From Anaerosolibacter carboniphilus (GTDB lineage: Bacteria; Bacillota; Clostridia; Peptostreptococcales; Thermotaleaceae), in assembly GCF_014205875.1 (NCBI RefSeq), contig NZ_JACHEN010000005.1:1-64000 (forward strand): a stretch of 64,000 nt of DNA. The letters are read 5' to 3'. A model generated the notes under the pieces. It made no database searches. It saw only the letters and a list, made by a program, of their open reading frames with translations, and was not told where the DNA came from. Numbering within the stretch: position 1 is the stretch's first letter; the number at the start of each line of letters is the position of its first letter. Positions 33,030-42,421 of this stretch are shown here, in pieces. The translations under genes and the position numbers were made by a program.

Positions 33030-33247
33030 TCTAGTAACGCTAAAGATGAGAAAAAGAAGTAAGGATATATTTTTATTGCAATACAATTAAAAAACTATAT
33101 AGTCTTTCGAAATGTATCATATATCCACTTGTTATTTGAGGTAGTATCAGCAAAGTTGTATTTAACTTTACTAGCTGAAATGATAGACTTCATAGTATTC
33201 TATGATGCTCTATCGTTTCTTTTTTTCTCTTTATTGACTTCTTAACT

Positions 33248-33619
33248 TTATTGAACAAACATAGCCAATATAGTAAATGATAGGTATATACGGTCTCCTT
33301 GATCCTTATAGATTTCTTCTGCAAAATCCATAGGGGCATCGGCAATGGTGTTGATCTTTTCTTCTTCAAAATCAGCATCTAGGACATTTAAATACAATCC
33401 TTCTTTTTCTCTCAGCGCATTTTCCCTTTGCTTTAGGTCCCTGGCTGCATAAAAAATGGTTTTTTTTATGTAGCTGTAGAGATTGATTCGAAACAGGTAA
33501 TCATTAAACTTCTGATTGAGGACATCTAAAAAGCTGTCATTCTTGAAGATAATTCCCTGGACATATAGATCCTTATTTGCCGCATCTTCCTCTAAAAACT
33601 TCTTTGCTAAACTATCCAC
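33248..33619 (-). CDS. Short protein resembling sigma-70 region 2, possibly truncated
   Basis: The 123-residue protein begins MDSLAKKFLEEDAANKD. The INLYSYIKKTIFYAARDLKQ stretch and following Arg/Lys/Glu helix resemble region 2 of small sigma-70-like proteins in Clostridia. Region 4 is missing: the frame stops shortly after AEEIYKDQGD, so it may be a truncated gene. A GTG at 33619 follows AAGGAGGGGATAAG. The function is not certain. Confidence 0.45.
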   Translation of the reverse strand: MDSLAKKFLEEDAANKDLYVQGIIFKNDSFLDVLNQKFNDYLFRINLYSYIKKTIFYAARDLKQRENALREKEGLYLNVLDADFEEEKINTIADAPMDFAEEIYKDQGDRIYLSFTILAMFVQ

Positions 33620-33900
33620 CTTATCCCCTCCTTGCATAACGTCCTGTAACCTGTTAACTAATAAGATACATTTTAGAGATTGTTAAAAATTAATCTCTTT
33701 AGTATATAAGACGACCTAAAAGTAAATTTAGTCAACCAAATCATATACATTTTTTAAAAATATTGAAAATTAGGTCAAATATTATAATTAAATTACAATG
33801 CATATCCAAATTATACCACAAAATTACAAACATACGTTCGATGTGGTTTAGAAAAAAAATATCAAATTTCTCTGAGGGAGAAAATTTGATCTCTATATAT

Positions 33901-33998
33901 AAAAGGGGGTTTTTTGAAAAAAATCAACCACTTTTGAAAATTTTTTTTAGAAATTATTTTTTAAAAGTGGTTGATTTTTGATCCCTTTCTCCCCTTTT
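33901..33998. promoter_or_regulatory. Large leader hairpin
   Basis: The inner arms AAAATCAACCACTTTT (33920-33935) and AAAAGTGGTTGATTTT (33963-33978) are a perfect inverted repeat. AAAAGGGG (33901-33908) and CCCCTTTT (33991-33998) extend it outward. It lies about 100 bases upstream of the gene at 34097. It could be a transcription attenuator or an element end. Confidence 0.6.
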
Positions 33999-34096
33999 AT
34001 TTAGTGTAGGGCAAAACGAACTGGCCAGAGAGTGAAAGCCTAACAAAAAAACAAATAAAAAATATAAAAAATTAAAAATTTGAGAGGAGAATAAAT

Positions 34097-34804
34097 ATGG
34101 CAGGAATTCATACTGTATATCGAAAAACAAATTTGAAGAATGTGGTAGCAGCATTTAGCCGACTGGTATTACCCGCTTCAGGAGATTATGGTTGTCAAGA
34201 AAATGATAGCAATTACAAAAATGGAGCATTTCCAGAATTTTTTCATGGGTTTTATGACAACGGAAATGGCTTTGATGCAGGGGTTCTATACTCAGGCGGA
34301 AAATGGAGAGCTTTCGTAAGTTTCACTGGTTCTACTCCATGGGCTGATAGTCCCACTGGCTTTACAGTACCGGCAAATCGAGAAATCGCAATCAGAACCT
34401 ATCTTTCAGGAGATTATCTCATCTTGCAAATCCAAAATAGTACTGGAGAAGAAATTGATAAAGTACACTACTACCTACCAGCTCAATTTAAAACGTTGAT
34501 GCAAAACGGAGCCGAATTTAATCGAGAAATGACAATAGGGGTAAATAAAAATGCTCAGGGTATTGTGACCGCTCCGAAAGATGCATATTATAAAGATGCA
34601 ACTTTTAAAAATACTTCCATTACAGTTTTGGATGGAACTACACAGAAGCTGTCTACATCAAATTCCAATGTGACGAATAGCGGAAAGGTAGACCCAGGTA
34701 CACCAACCAATACCTATGCAGATAGAAAAAGCTCTACAACAGTGGATGGATTTGTCCATGATAATTCCAGCGCAACTTTTAACAAAACGGTATATCCAGT
34801 ATAA
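34097..34804 (+). CDS. Unrecognised beta-rich protein
   Basis: The 235-residue protein has no signal peptide or membrane segment. It has many Gly, Asn, Thr and aromatic residues (GFDAGVLYSGGKWRAFVSFTG), suggesting a beta-sandwich, and a Thr/Ser-rich C-terminus. GAGAGGAG precedes the ATG. A large hairpin precedes it and a strong bidirectional terminator follows, so it is a single-gene unit. A weak resemblance to YrpD-type Bacillus proteins is possible but unproven. Confidence 0.65.
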   Translation: MAGIHTVYRKTNLKNVVAAFSRLVLPASGDYGCQENDSNYKNGAFPEFFHGFYDNGNGFDAGVLYSGGKWRAFVSFTGSTPWADSPTGFTVPANREIAIRTYLSGDYLILQIQNSTGEEIDKVHYYLPAQFKTLMQNGAEFNREMTIGVNKNAQGIVTAPKDAYYKDATFKNTSITVLDGTTQKLSTSNSNVTNSGKVDPGTPTNTYADRKSSTTVDGFVHDNSSATFNKTVYPV

Positions 34805-34811
34805 ACCTAAA

Positions 34812-34870
34812 TTACAATGGAAAAAACACTATTTGAAAGATCTTTTCAGATAGTGTTTTCTCCATTGTAA
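34812..34870. terminator. Bidirectional terminator
   Basis: A long stem (TTACAATGGA...TCCATTGTAA outer, AACACTAT/ATAGTGTT inner) lies between the convergent genes ending at 34804 and 34872. Confidence 0.75.
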
Positions 34871-34871
34871 A

Positions 34872-35522
34872 CTAATTTTTGTTTTCACTCAGATATTTTT
34901 CGTTCTCATATATCATTTCCAACAAAGGTAATTTAAATCTCTCAATTAACTTTTTTGCAATGAGAACAGTATCTGGATTTTGGACTGGTCCGTTTATCGT
35001 CAATTCAAATTCTTCGGTTGCAAACCACACGGTATATTGATCATTGGAATCTTTATTTAAATTTCTAACCGGATTTTTCCCGGATATCTTTTGGAAATCT
35101 GCGGAAACGACATAGGGCAAGTTTGGATTTTGATATTTTTTCAAAATTTTTGTGAGGTTGAGACGATCCGGCTGCCAATAAAATATTCCCAATCCGCTTT
35201 CTTCATCAATTGTTACATTTTCTGGATATCCTGTATAGAATTTCACAGATAGATTATTCATTCCATCGGCAAGTTTTTTTAACGGAACATACAATCGGTC
35301 TTGATAAATAAAGGTATCTTCCGATTTTAAAGGATTTGGATTGGATGGCCCATTCAACTGAATGGGAAACCAAGTTTCTGTTACTTCAATAGTTCTTGTT
35401 AAAGGTTTTTGGGTTTGTGCAAAAGCGATGTTCGTTGGATTCCAAGGAAGAATTTGCAAGACCATTACGATGACCAAGCAACTCACAAAGCCAAATATAA
35501 ATTCTTTTGGATTTCTTTTCAC
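34872..35522 (-). CDS. Secreted protein with stalk-domain-like region
   Basis: The 216-residue protein has an N-terminal signal peptide or anchor (residues about 8-35, ending near AFAQ). A region with FPIQLNGPSNPNP and YQDRLYVPLKKLADGM resembles the copper-amine-oxidase-N/stalk domain found in many clostridial surface proteins. The remaining C-terminal part is unrecognised. The GTG start follows AGGAGATACCC. Confidence 0.68.
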   Translation of the reverse strand: MKRNPKEFIFGFVSCLVIVMVLQILPWNPTNIAFAQTQKPLTRTIEVTETWFPIQLNGPSNPNPLKSEDTFIYQDRLYVPLKKLADGMNNLSVKFYTGYPENVTIDEESGLGIFYWQPDRLNLTKILKKYQNPNLPYVVSADFQKISGKNPVRNLNKDSNDQYTVWFATEEFELTINGPVQNPDTVLIAKKLIERFKLPLLEMIYENEKYLSENKN

Positions 35523-36020
35523 GGGTATCTCCTTCTTTCATTTCAAATTTTAGGTATAAGTCGATTGCAGTTATTTCTTTGTTATCAGTAAATTTCTAAT
35601 GAGTCAGCATTAAATGTCTTTTTATGTATGTTGGAAATAGACCCCTCGATAAGGCTATTATACAACACAATGGTATTTTCTTACATATATTTTCTATCTG
35701 TGGTCTAACTTCAAAAAAATATGCTAGGATATCATTAGAAATTCTAAACTATTTAAGAAATCTAATTATTTATATCTTCATTCCTCCATTCGTATTCTCC
35801 TAATAGTAAGACAATTTTTTTACTGATTTGTTCCATCCTTTTTTTATTTTTGTAAAAAATGTTTTTGGAAACATAGTGTTCTTTAAAGAACAATTTAAGG
35901 CATAATTAAAAGTCCTTAGTATTCAGGAGCTTTTCTAATGTTACTCAACTAGGAATAGACCAGCGAACTGTTACCAGGGACAAAGTACCTTCCAGTTAAT
36001 GGTGCCGCTCTTCTGTTTCT

Positions 36021-36166
36021 AATTTGCACTAGAAAAATATTGCGTCACAACCGTAGGGATCGGCGCATCGTTCCCTACAGAAAACATGATAAATTGATCT
36101 ATCGTAGGGTTGGACGACCCTGTCCAACCGATGTTATTATGTCACATTTTTCTACAAATGCGAATT
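36021..36166. mobile_element. MITE-like element
   Basis: Its ends AATTTGCA and TGCGAATT, followed inward by TAGAAAAAT and ATTTTTCTA, form imperfect inverted repeats of about 25-30 bp. The interior holds two GC-richer hairpins (GTAGGGATCGGCGCATCG..., GTTGGACGACCCTGTCCAAC). There is no coding capacity, so it resembles a non-autonomous transposable element. Confidence 0.6.
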
Positions 36167-36361
36167 ACTCTATTTAATTATATCATCTACTTTGCCTACT
36201 ATGTAAAATATACTATCCTGCGACTACCAAAAACGACCGTTAACGGGCCATTAAAATAGAAGAAGAAAAGTATTTATAATCTATCTTTTTCAAGTCCTAA
36301 TTATTTTCCCAAAATATTACTTCTATTTTTATATTGAAAGTAATTATCTACAAAAAGAATA

Positions 36362-36399
36362 AGCATCCATGTTGTTTATATATAAACAATGTGGGTGCT
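36362..36399 (-). terminator. Possible terminator downstream of fabF
   Basis: AGCATCCATGTTGTTTATA pairs with its complement, with one or two mismatches, and is followed on the minus strand by TATTCTTTTTGT. Confidence 0.5.
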
Positions 36400-36546
36400 G
36401 TTGGAAATACTGTAAATATTCTCTTAGAGTATAGATAAGTGCATCCAGGAGTAAAGTATATTTTATTTAATGGGAATAAAGATGCGGAATCCCCTGATGA
36501 TGAGAATTCTCCATCTCCTATTGTGTTATACCAATGGGTGTGGTTC

Positions 36547-37782
36547 CTACTCTAAAGCTTTCAATATCAGCGTTGCGTTATGGCCTCCAAAGCCGAAGGA
36601 ATTCGTCATCCCATAAGTTATATCTGACTTTATTCCTTGGTTCGGAATATAGTACAGGTCACATTCTGGATCTGGATTGGTATAATTGATTGTTGGTGGT
36701 AAGAATTTATCTTTGAGTGCCATGGCGGTTATAATGGCCTCAATAGCCCCAGCTGCTCCAAGTAGGTGGCCTGTCATAGACTTTGTAGAGCTAATAGGCA
36801 TCTTATAGGCATATTCACCAAACACTGACTTGATTGCTGCTGTCTCGGTTTTGTCGTTGAGCTCTGTAGAGGTGCCATGAGCGTTTATATAACCTATGTC
36901 TTTTGGTCTGACGCCAGCGTCTTCAATAGCAAGTTTCATGCATCTTGCACCGCCTTCTCCACCTTCTGCAACAGCTGTGATATGGTAAGCATCGTTGGTG
37001 CAGCCATAGCCAACCACCTCTGCAATGATGTTTGCACCCCTTTTGACAGCATGGTCATGCTCTTCAAGTACCAGTACTCCTGAGCCTTCACCCATAACAA
37101 AGCCGTTTCTCTCCCTATCAAAAGGTTTGCTGGCAGTGGCAGGGTTTTCATTTTTGCTCAATGTTTTATTAGCGCAAAAACCAGCTAATGCAAGCTTGAT
37201 GATGGGAGCTTCTGTGCCGCCTGCAATCATAATGTCCGCGTCATTTCGCTGGATTACCTTGTAAGCATCTCCTATGGCATTTGTAGATGAAGCACAGGCA
37301 GTGACCACACATTCTGTGAAGCCTTTTAAGCCATATTTAATGGCAATCAAGCTGGAAGCTATATTGGATATCATCATAGGGACAAAAAATGGACTAATCC
37401 TTCCTGCACCTTTTTCAGATAGGACATTGTATTGATTTTCAAGGGTTTCTAAACCACCGATGCCCGATCCAATTATTACACCAGTTCTTTCCTTGTTCAT
37501 TGTTTCAAAATTTAATCCGGATTTTTCAATAGCCAATTGAGCTGCAGCTAAAGCATACTGAGAAAACCTATCCATTCTTTTAGCTTCTTTTTTCTCTATG
37601 AACTCATTGGGATCAAAATCTTTAATTTCACCTGCCACTTTTACTGGAAGATCGGACACATCGATTCTTTCTATCAAGCTGATACCAGATCTACCGTTTC
37701 TTATGGAGTGCCAAAGCTTGTCGGCACCATTGCCAAAGGGTGTTACTGCTCCCATTCCAGTTATAACTACACGTCTTTTCAT
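36547..37782 (-). CDS. fabF: Beta-ketoacyl-ACP synthase II
   Basis: The 411-residue condensing enzyme has VVITGMGAVTPFG, the active-site Cys in VVTACASSTNAIGDAY, and the catalytic His residues in NAHGTSTELND and STKSMTGHLLGAAG. It extends acyl-ACP with malonyl-ACP. AGGAGGTTATC fixes the ATG at 37782. It is isolated from other fab genes and divergent from an AraC-type regulator, so it could serve a special rather than housekeeping role. Confidence 0.94.
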   Translation of the reverse strand: MKRRVVITGMGAVTPFGNGADKLWHSIRNGRSGISLIERIDVSDLPVKVAGEIKDFDPNEFIEKKEAKRMDRFSQYALAAAQLAIEKSGLNFETMNKERTGVIIGSGIGGLETLENQYNVLSEKGAGRISPFFVPMMISNIASSLIAIKYGLKGFTECVVTACASSTNAIGDAYKVIQRNDADIMIAGGTEAPIIKLALAGFCANKTLSKNENPATASKPFDRERNGFVMGEGSGVLVLEEHDHAVKRGANIIAEVVGYGCTNDAYHITAVAEGGEGGARCMKLAIEDAGVRPKDIGYINAHGTSTELNDKTETAAIKSVFGEYAYKMPISSTKSMTGHLLGAAGAIEAIITAMALKDKFLPPTINYTNPDPECDLYYIPNQGIKSDITYGMTNSFGFGGHNATLILKALE

Positions 37783-37886
37783 ATTGATAACCTCCTGTTT
37801 TAGCACAAATTAATATTTACTATGCTAAGAATAACACTTATAATTTATATAAAATGAACCAATGTTGCTTTTTTAGGGGTATTATT

Positions 37887-38786
37887 ATGATTAATTCAAA
37901 AGAAATGATAGAGGATTGTGTCAACTATATTGAGAGAAATATAAACAGAAAGCTAACTCTTGATGACATTTCACAAGAAGTAGGACTGTCCAAATACTAC
38001 ATGCATAGGATGTTCAAAGCGCTTACCGGGGAGTCAATAATTGAATATGTCCAGGCCCGTAAGCTGTCGGCAAGTATAAACGAGCTTGTAAACAGTAAGA
38101 TGAGGATGATCGACATAGCTATGGATTATGGATTTGATCATGAACAATCATATATTAGGGCTTTTAGAAAAAAATTCGGATATACTCCTCTTAAAGTCAG
38201 GTCTGATCAGATATCTATTGAGATAACTGAAAAGATTAATACAAATGATATACTGGCGGTCAATAACTCTATTACCTACAAACCCTTTTATGTTTTCAAG
38301 CAGAAATTTTATATAGCTGGTAGTAAATATAAGATATTGAGCCGATCCGGAGATAATATGGCAAATCTTTACGGACGTGAATTCTTCTATAATGACAGAC
38401 ACAAAATAGCGAATTCGGTGAATTCAAAGGTATATTTTGGCTATACCGACTGGAGTGGATATGAAGATGGGTACATTCATTATATACCTTCGGTACAAGT
38501 GTCCGATTTGAAGGATTTACCTAATGGGATTACAGGAATATCAATCCCTGCTCACAAATATGTGGTGTTTCGATTTGTAGGATTTTTCCGGCCAGATGAT
38601 ATAAAAGGAAGACAGGTAGGTCGCTTGTTGGTACACTTATACCGTAAGTGGATTATCAATTCAGATTTCAGGTCTGCAGATACCTTTAGGTTTGAATATA
38701 TAGACACGAGTTTGGCAGGCGATAATTACTGTGAACTTGACATTTACCAACCGATTAGAGAAGTAGATAAAAGAGATACGTGCTAA
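37887..38786 (+). CDS. AraC-family regulator with GyrI-like effector domain
   Basis: The protein has about 299 residues with two N-terminal helix-turn-helix motifs (LTLDDISQEVGLSKYYMHRM; IDIAMDYGFDHEQSYIRAFR). The C-terminal half resembles the GyrI/effector-binding fold (GITGISIPAHKYVVFRF). AGGGGT before the ATG at 37887 supports the start. Divergence from fabF makes that gene a possible target. Confidence 0.88.
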   Translation: MINSKEMIEDCVNYIERNINRKLTLDDISQEVGLSKYYMHRMFKALTGESIIEYVQARKLSASINELVNSKMRMIDIAMDYGFDHEQSYIRAFRKKFGYTPLKVRSDQISIEITEKINTNDILAVNNSITYKPFYVFKQKFYIAGSKYKILSRSGDNMANLYGREFFYNDRHKIANSVNSKVYFGYTDWSGYEDGYIHYIPSVQVSDLKDLPNGITGISIPAHKYVVFRFVGFFRPDDIKGRQVGRLLVHLYRKWIINSDFRSADTFRFEYIDTSLAGDNYCELDIYQPIREVDKRDTC

Positions 38787-38879
38787 ATACCAGGGTATTC
38801 TAGTTAGGACTGCTCCTGTAATTACTACGGAATTTGGAATCGAGTTTATGGTATATACGCCTAATTATATGCTATATAA

Positions 38880-38925
38880 AACGAAAAGCCATGAGTAATA
38901 CAAAAGTTACTTATGGCTTTTCGTT
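38880..38925. terminator. Bidirectional terminator
   Basis: The stem AACGAAAAGCCATGAGTAA pairs with TTACTTATGGCTTTTCGTT between the convergent AraC-type and AtuA-partner genes. Confidence 0.75.
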
Positions 38926-38973
38926 ACACACTAACAATAGGTACATTCATGAATGCACCTATTGTCTGATAAT

Positions 38974-39273
38974 TTATATTTCCATTTCCAGTAAAGCAGA
39001 ACTAAGACTTTTTCCATGTTTATCTAATGCCAACGAACGGGTTACACCGCCTCCCAGGGCCTTATCCAATACAAAGTTCAATGCACCTAATTTAGGCAAC
39101 TCATATCGCTCAACCTCTCCCTGTATAATATCTTTAAACCACTCTTTTACACGTTCAGGGGTAACTTTTTCTTTAATAAGATTGTAGTCAGCTTCATTAA
39201 ATACGATTAAAGATATATTAGAGATATTTCCTTTATCACCAGTTCTAGAATGGGCAATTTCCCTCAGTTTCAT
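38974..39273 (-). CDS. AtuA C-terminal-domain-like small protein
   Basis: The 99-residue protein (KLREIAHSRTGDKGNISNIS) matches the small AtuA-related partner that is fused to, or follows, DUF1446/AtuA proteins. It is 3 bases after the AtuA-like gene, with GAGGAGG in front, so the two probably form a complex. Confidence 0.85.
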   Translation of the reverse strand: MKLREIAHSRTGDKGNISNISLIVFNEADYNLIKEKVTPERVKEWFKDIIQGEVERYELPKLGALNFVLDKALGGGVTRSLALDKHGKSLSSALLEMEI

Positions 39274-39276
39274 TAT

Positions 39277-40635
39277 CTAAACCTCCTCGTAGCTTACGAC
39301 TATTTTGATATCATCTCTAGGTATGAAAATTGAGGCGATAGAAACAATTTCTTTCACAGCTTGGGTTGCCCCACCGCCTCCAGCAGGCCCATTGGTGTAT
39401 AGAGTCTCTACTTCGTTGCCTATCTTTATAGCATCGCTTCGCTCCTTTGTTCTTCCTGATACCCTTAATCGCACTTCCCCACATAAACCTCTATCCTTCA
39501 GCATGACATCGCTGATTTGATCTTTATATAGGGAGTTCACGCCAATATAGTCAATCCTAAATTCATCGATGTTTACACCCGTCATCTCTAGTCTCTTTTT
39601 AACGATTTCTCCAGCCAGCTTCGCCCTTTCATATGCACCGCTGCCGCCATAGCTCATCTCACCTTCTCCGATGAAACAATCCTTATATCCTAGGCTTACT
39701 TTTAGAGTATATGGTTTTGGGCGGCCAGATGCCCCCTGAACCAATACCTGATCTTTACCTATTTGTTTCATGGTCACATTGGAATAATCTGCAATACCAT
39801 CTGGTGTTAGATATGTGGATGGATCATGGATTTCGTAAAGCAGCTGTTCTTTACAAGTGGCAGTTGTCACCTTTCCCCCAGTTCCTTCTGCCTTTGTAAT
39901 AACTACATCACCATTTTCACTGACTTCAGCGATGGGGAATCCTAGGTTCCATAAATCCTCCACATCCTTATGACCTGGGTCTGCAAAATATCCTCCGGTT
40001 ATCTGACCTGCACATTCCAACAAGTGCCCAATCATAATCCCTTTTCCAACCTTAGCATATTCCTCATAGTCCCAGCCAAATTCGTACATGATCGGTCCAA
40101 GAGCTAAAGCTGGATCTGCAATACGTCCTGTTACTATGATATCTGCACCATTCTTTAATGCCTCAATTATGCCTTCTGCACCAATATAGGCATTGGCTGA
40201 AACGATTTGGTCTCTCATATCTTTTAGCTTTGTATTCTCCAACTCAAGAATATCATACTCCATATATCTGTCGATCTGATCTAAAACATCATCCCCATCT
40301 ACCGCTGCAATCTTTATTCCTTTGATTCCTTTTTCCTCTGCCATTTTTTTGATGACCTTGGCTGCAGCTTTAGGATTCGCTGCTCCCATATTGGTAATTA
40401 CTTTTACACCTTTTTCAACACATAGGGGAAGCACCTTGTCCATGCGGTATTCTAATAATCCATTGTATCCTTTATCTGGATTTTTCAACTTTTGCTCTTG
40501 AGCGATGGCAATCGTTCTTTCAGCCAAACACTCAAACATGATATAATCCAGGTTTCCTTTCTCCATAAGCTCCAATGCTGGCTCTAGCCTGTCACCTGCA
40601 TAGCCGGCACCTGAACCAATACGAATTGTTTTCAT
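39277..40635 (-). CDS. AtuA-like protein (DUF1446)
   Basis: The 452-residue protein has the N-terminal RIGSGAGYAGDRLEPA and later GADIIVTGRIADPALALGP motifs of DUF1446, first linked to acyclic terpene utilisation (atuA). Its biochemical role is not well defined. Co-location with a CitMHS transporter suggests metabolism of an imported carboxylic or hydroxy acid. AGGAGG precedes the ATG. Confidence 0.88.
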   Translation of the reverse strand: MKTIRIGSGAGYAGDRLEPALELMEKGNLDYIMFECLAERTIAIAQEQKLKNPDKGYNGLLEYRMDKVLPLCVEKGVKVITNMGAANPKAAAKVIKKMAEEKGIKGIKIAAVDGDDVLDQIDRYMEYDILELENTKLKDMRDQIVSANAYIGAEGIIEALKNGADIIVTGRIADPALALGPIMYEFGWDYEEYAKVGKGIMIGHLLECAGQITGGYFADPGHKDVEDLWNLGFPIAEVSENGDVVITKAEGTGGKVTTATCKEQLLYEIHDPSTYLTPDGIADYSNVTMKQIGKDQVLVQGASGRPKPYTLKVSLGYKDCFIGEGEMSYGGSGAYERAKLAGEIVKKRLEMTGVNIDEFRIDYIGVNSLYKDQISDVMLKDRGLCGEVRLRVSGRTKERSDAIKIGNEVETLYTNGPAGGGGATQAVKEIVSIASIFIPRDDIKIVVSYEEV

Positions 40636-40685
40636 TGAATTGACCTCCTAAGATTGTTTATATCTTCTACAAAATTGCATATCAC

Positions 40686-41981
40686 TTATAACTTGATGGC
40701 TCCAACAACAATTGCTACCACTAACATGACCACGGTAGTTGCAAAAGCATAAGGAATGGTTTTCTTCTGATGCTCTCCTAAATCGACACCGGTCAGTCCT
40801 ATAAGCAGGAACGTTGCACCCGTTAGAGGGCTTACTGGGAATCCTGTTGTCATCTGTCCTAAAATAGCGGCTTTACCCACCTCTATTCCTGCTACACCAA
40901 ATCCTTTAGCAGCCTCAGCCAATACTGGTAGTACGCCAAAATAGAACGAATCTGGATCAAACAATAAACTTGCAGGCATAGCAATGATACCAGTTACCAA
41001 AGGAATAAATCTTCCTAGTGATGCAGGAATTATTGATACAGTCATACCAGCCATTTCCTTGATAATTCCAGATCCTTGCATGATTCCAATAAATGCGCCA
41101 GCAGCGAATAATATACTTGCCATCATGAGCGCCGCCTTGGCATGGGCATCAATTCTCTCTCTCTGATCCTTCACATTCGGATAGTTGATGGTTAGTGAAA
41201 TGGCACAAGCTAACATGAATATGACTGTCGGCGGAAGCTTATCCATAATCAATACAACAATAGCTAAGATGATGGTAGCGATATTCACCCAGAAAAGCTG
41301 CGGCCTGCTTAGCTTCGCTTTTTCCTCATCTACTTTTCTATCGATGTTGATATTGTCTGTTTGAATGTTTCCAAGTCTAGCTTTTTCTTTTGATCCTAAA
41401 CGATAAGCAATGAATAATACAAACAGTAAACCTGCAAAGAATGGTATCAATATGGGGTTAAACAACTCTGTAACTGGTACTTCCAAAGCAGTACCTGCCC
41501 TAATTGTAGGACCTCCCCATGGCAAAATGTTCATTGTACCTGCAGACAATGCCACAATAGTTGCCAAAGTAGTTCTCTGCATACCAAGGGCATCGAATAA
41601 CGGAAGCATTGCTGGTATCGTTACTAAAAATGTAACCGCTCCTGACCCGTCTAGATGAACCAGCATGGCTAATACAGCGGTGCCCAGTGCAATCTTAACA
41701 GGATCTTTTCCAACAATGTTAAGAATTTTGTTAATAATCGGTTCAAAGGTTCCGGCATCGGTTAATATACCAAAGAATAGAATTGCAAATATGAACATGG
41801 TTCCTGTTGGTGCAATGGATTTGACCCCATCTGTGATGAATTTCCCAAGATCTGCACCAAAGCCGCCTACAAAGGCAGTAATCGTTGGAACAATTACAAG
41901 GGCTACTACTGGTGATGCTTTTTTAGTCATAATGAGTGCTAATAAAACAATGATCGTTAGAAAGCCTAAAATTCCTAACAT
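40686..41981 (-). CDS. CitMHS-family organic acid transporter
   Basis: The 431-residue protein has about 12 helices and CitMHS motifs ([39 protein letters not shown]). Family members import metal-citrate with protons. The substrate here is unknown and may be another acid handled by the AtuA-like proteins. AAGGAGG sets the ATG at 41981. It lies directly downstream of a sigma-54 promoter. Confidence 0.9.
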   Translation of the reverse strand: MLGILGFLTIIVLLALIMTKKASPVVALVIVPTITAFVGGFGADLGKFITDGVKSIAPTGTMFIFAILFFGILTDAGTFEPIINKILNIVGKDPVKIALGTAVLAMLVHLDGSGAVTFLVTIPAMLPLFDALGMQRTTLATIVALSAGTMNILPWGGPTIRAGTALEVPVTELFNPILIPFFAGLLFVLFIAYRLGSKEKARLGNIQTDNINIDRKVDEEKAKLSRPQLFWVNIATIILAIVVLIMDKLPPTVIFMLACAISLTINYPNVKDQRERIDAHAKAALMMASILFAAGAFIGIMQGSGIIKEMAGMTVSIIPASLGRFIPLVTGIIAMPASLLFDPDSFYFGVLPVLAEAAKGFGVAGIEVGKAAILGQMTTGFPVSPLTGATFLLIGLTGVDLGEHQKKTIPYAFATTVVMLVVAIVVGAIKL

Positions 41982-42026
41982 AAAATACTCCTCCTTATTT
42001 GGTTTATTATTTTCACTGAATGTATT

Positions 42027-42042
42027 TGCAAGCACCGTGCCA
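42027..42042 (-). promoter_or_regulatory. Sigma-54 promoter of the transporter operon
   Basis: TGGCACGGTGCTTGCA on the minus strand is a perfect -24/-12 match, 46 bases upstream of the transporter start. Confidence 0.88.
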
Positions 42043-42207
42043 CTTGTATTTGCTTGTTATGAAAGTCAAGCTTTCGAATGGACTCCTATCCGTCTATTTT
42101 TTATCAATCTTTGCAATTGCAAACCTTTTCACAAATGTACTCATATTTTAATCTTTATGTATAACCCTATATAAAAGATAATTTCAACGCTAAGGAGCAT
42201 GCTGTCG

Positions 42208-42225
42208 TTTCTAATATTTTAGAAA
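42208..42225. promoter_or_regulatory. Activator site 1
   Basis: TTTCTAATATTTTAGAAA is an 18-bp palindrome about 166 bp upstream of the sigma-54 promoter, one of three copies. Confidence 0.75.
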
Positions 42226-42247
42226 TTCATTCAATAAATTTCTCCTC

Positions 42248-42295
42248 AAAAGAAAAGAGAAAGGGGTTTACCCACTCCCCTTTCTCTTTTCTTTT
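42248..42295 (-). terminator. Terminator of sigma-54 activator gene
   Basis: A 19-bp perfect stem (AAAAGAAAAGAGAAAGGGG and complement) has T's on the minus side. It sits between activator sites 1 and 2. Confidence 0.75.
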
Positions 42296-42359
42296 ATTCC
42301 AATAAAATGTGTAAAATTCATATTCTCTAAGCGTTTACTATCCGTACAACTTTTTATCG

Positions 42360-42377
42360 TTTCTAAAATATTAGAAG
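42360..42377. promoter_or_regulatory. Activator site 2
   Basis: TTTCTAAAATATTAGAAG is the second copy of the palindrome, 30 bp from site 3. Confidence 0.7.
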
Positions 42378-42389
42378 TTTTGGCTGCAA

Positions 42390-42407
42390 TTTCTAAATTT
42401 TTAGAAA
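42390..42407. promoter_or_regulatory. Activator site 3
   Basis: TTTCTAAATTTTTAGAAA is the third copy, 15 bases beyond the activator stop codon. Confidence 0.75.
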
Positions 42408-42421
42408 TGCTATGTAGGATC

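Larger units (their letters stand above)
35523..36546. other. Long intergenic region with repeat and hairpin
   Basis: No gene is supported here. It holds a MITE-like element (36021-36166) and a hairpin (36362-36399). The rest is AT-rich. Confidence 0.6.
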
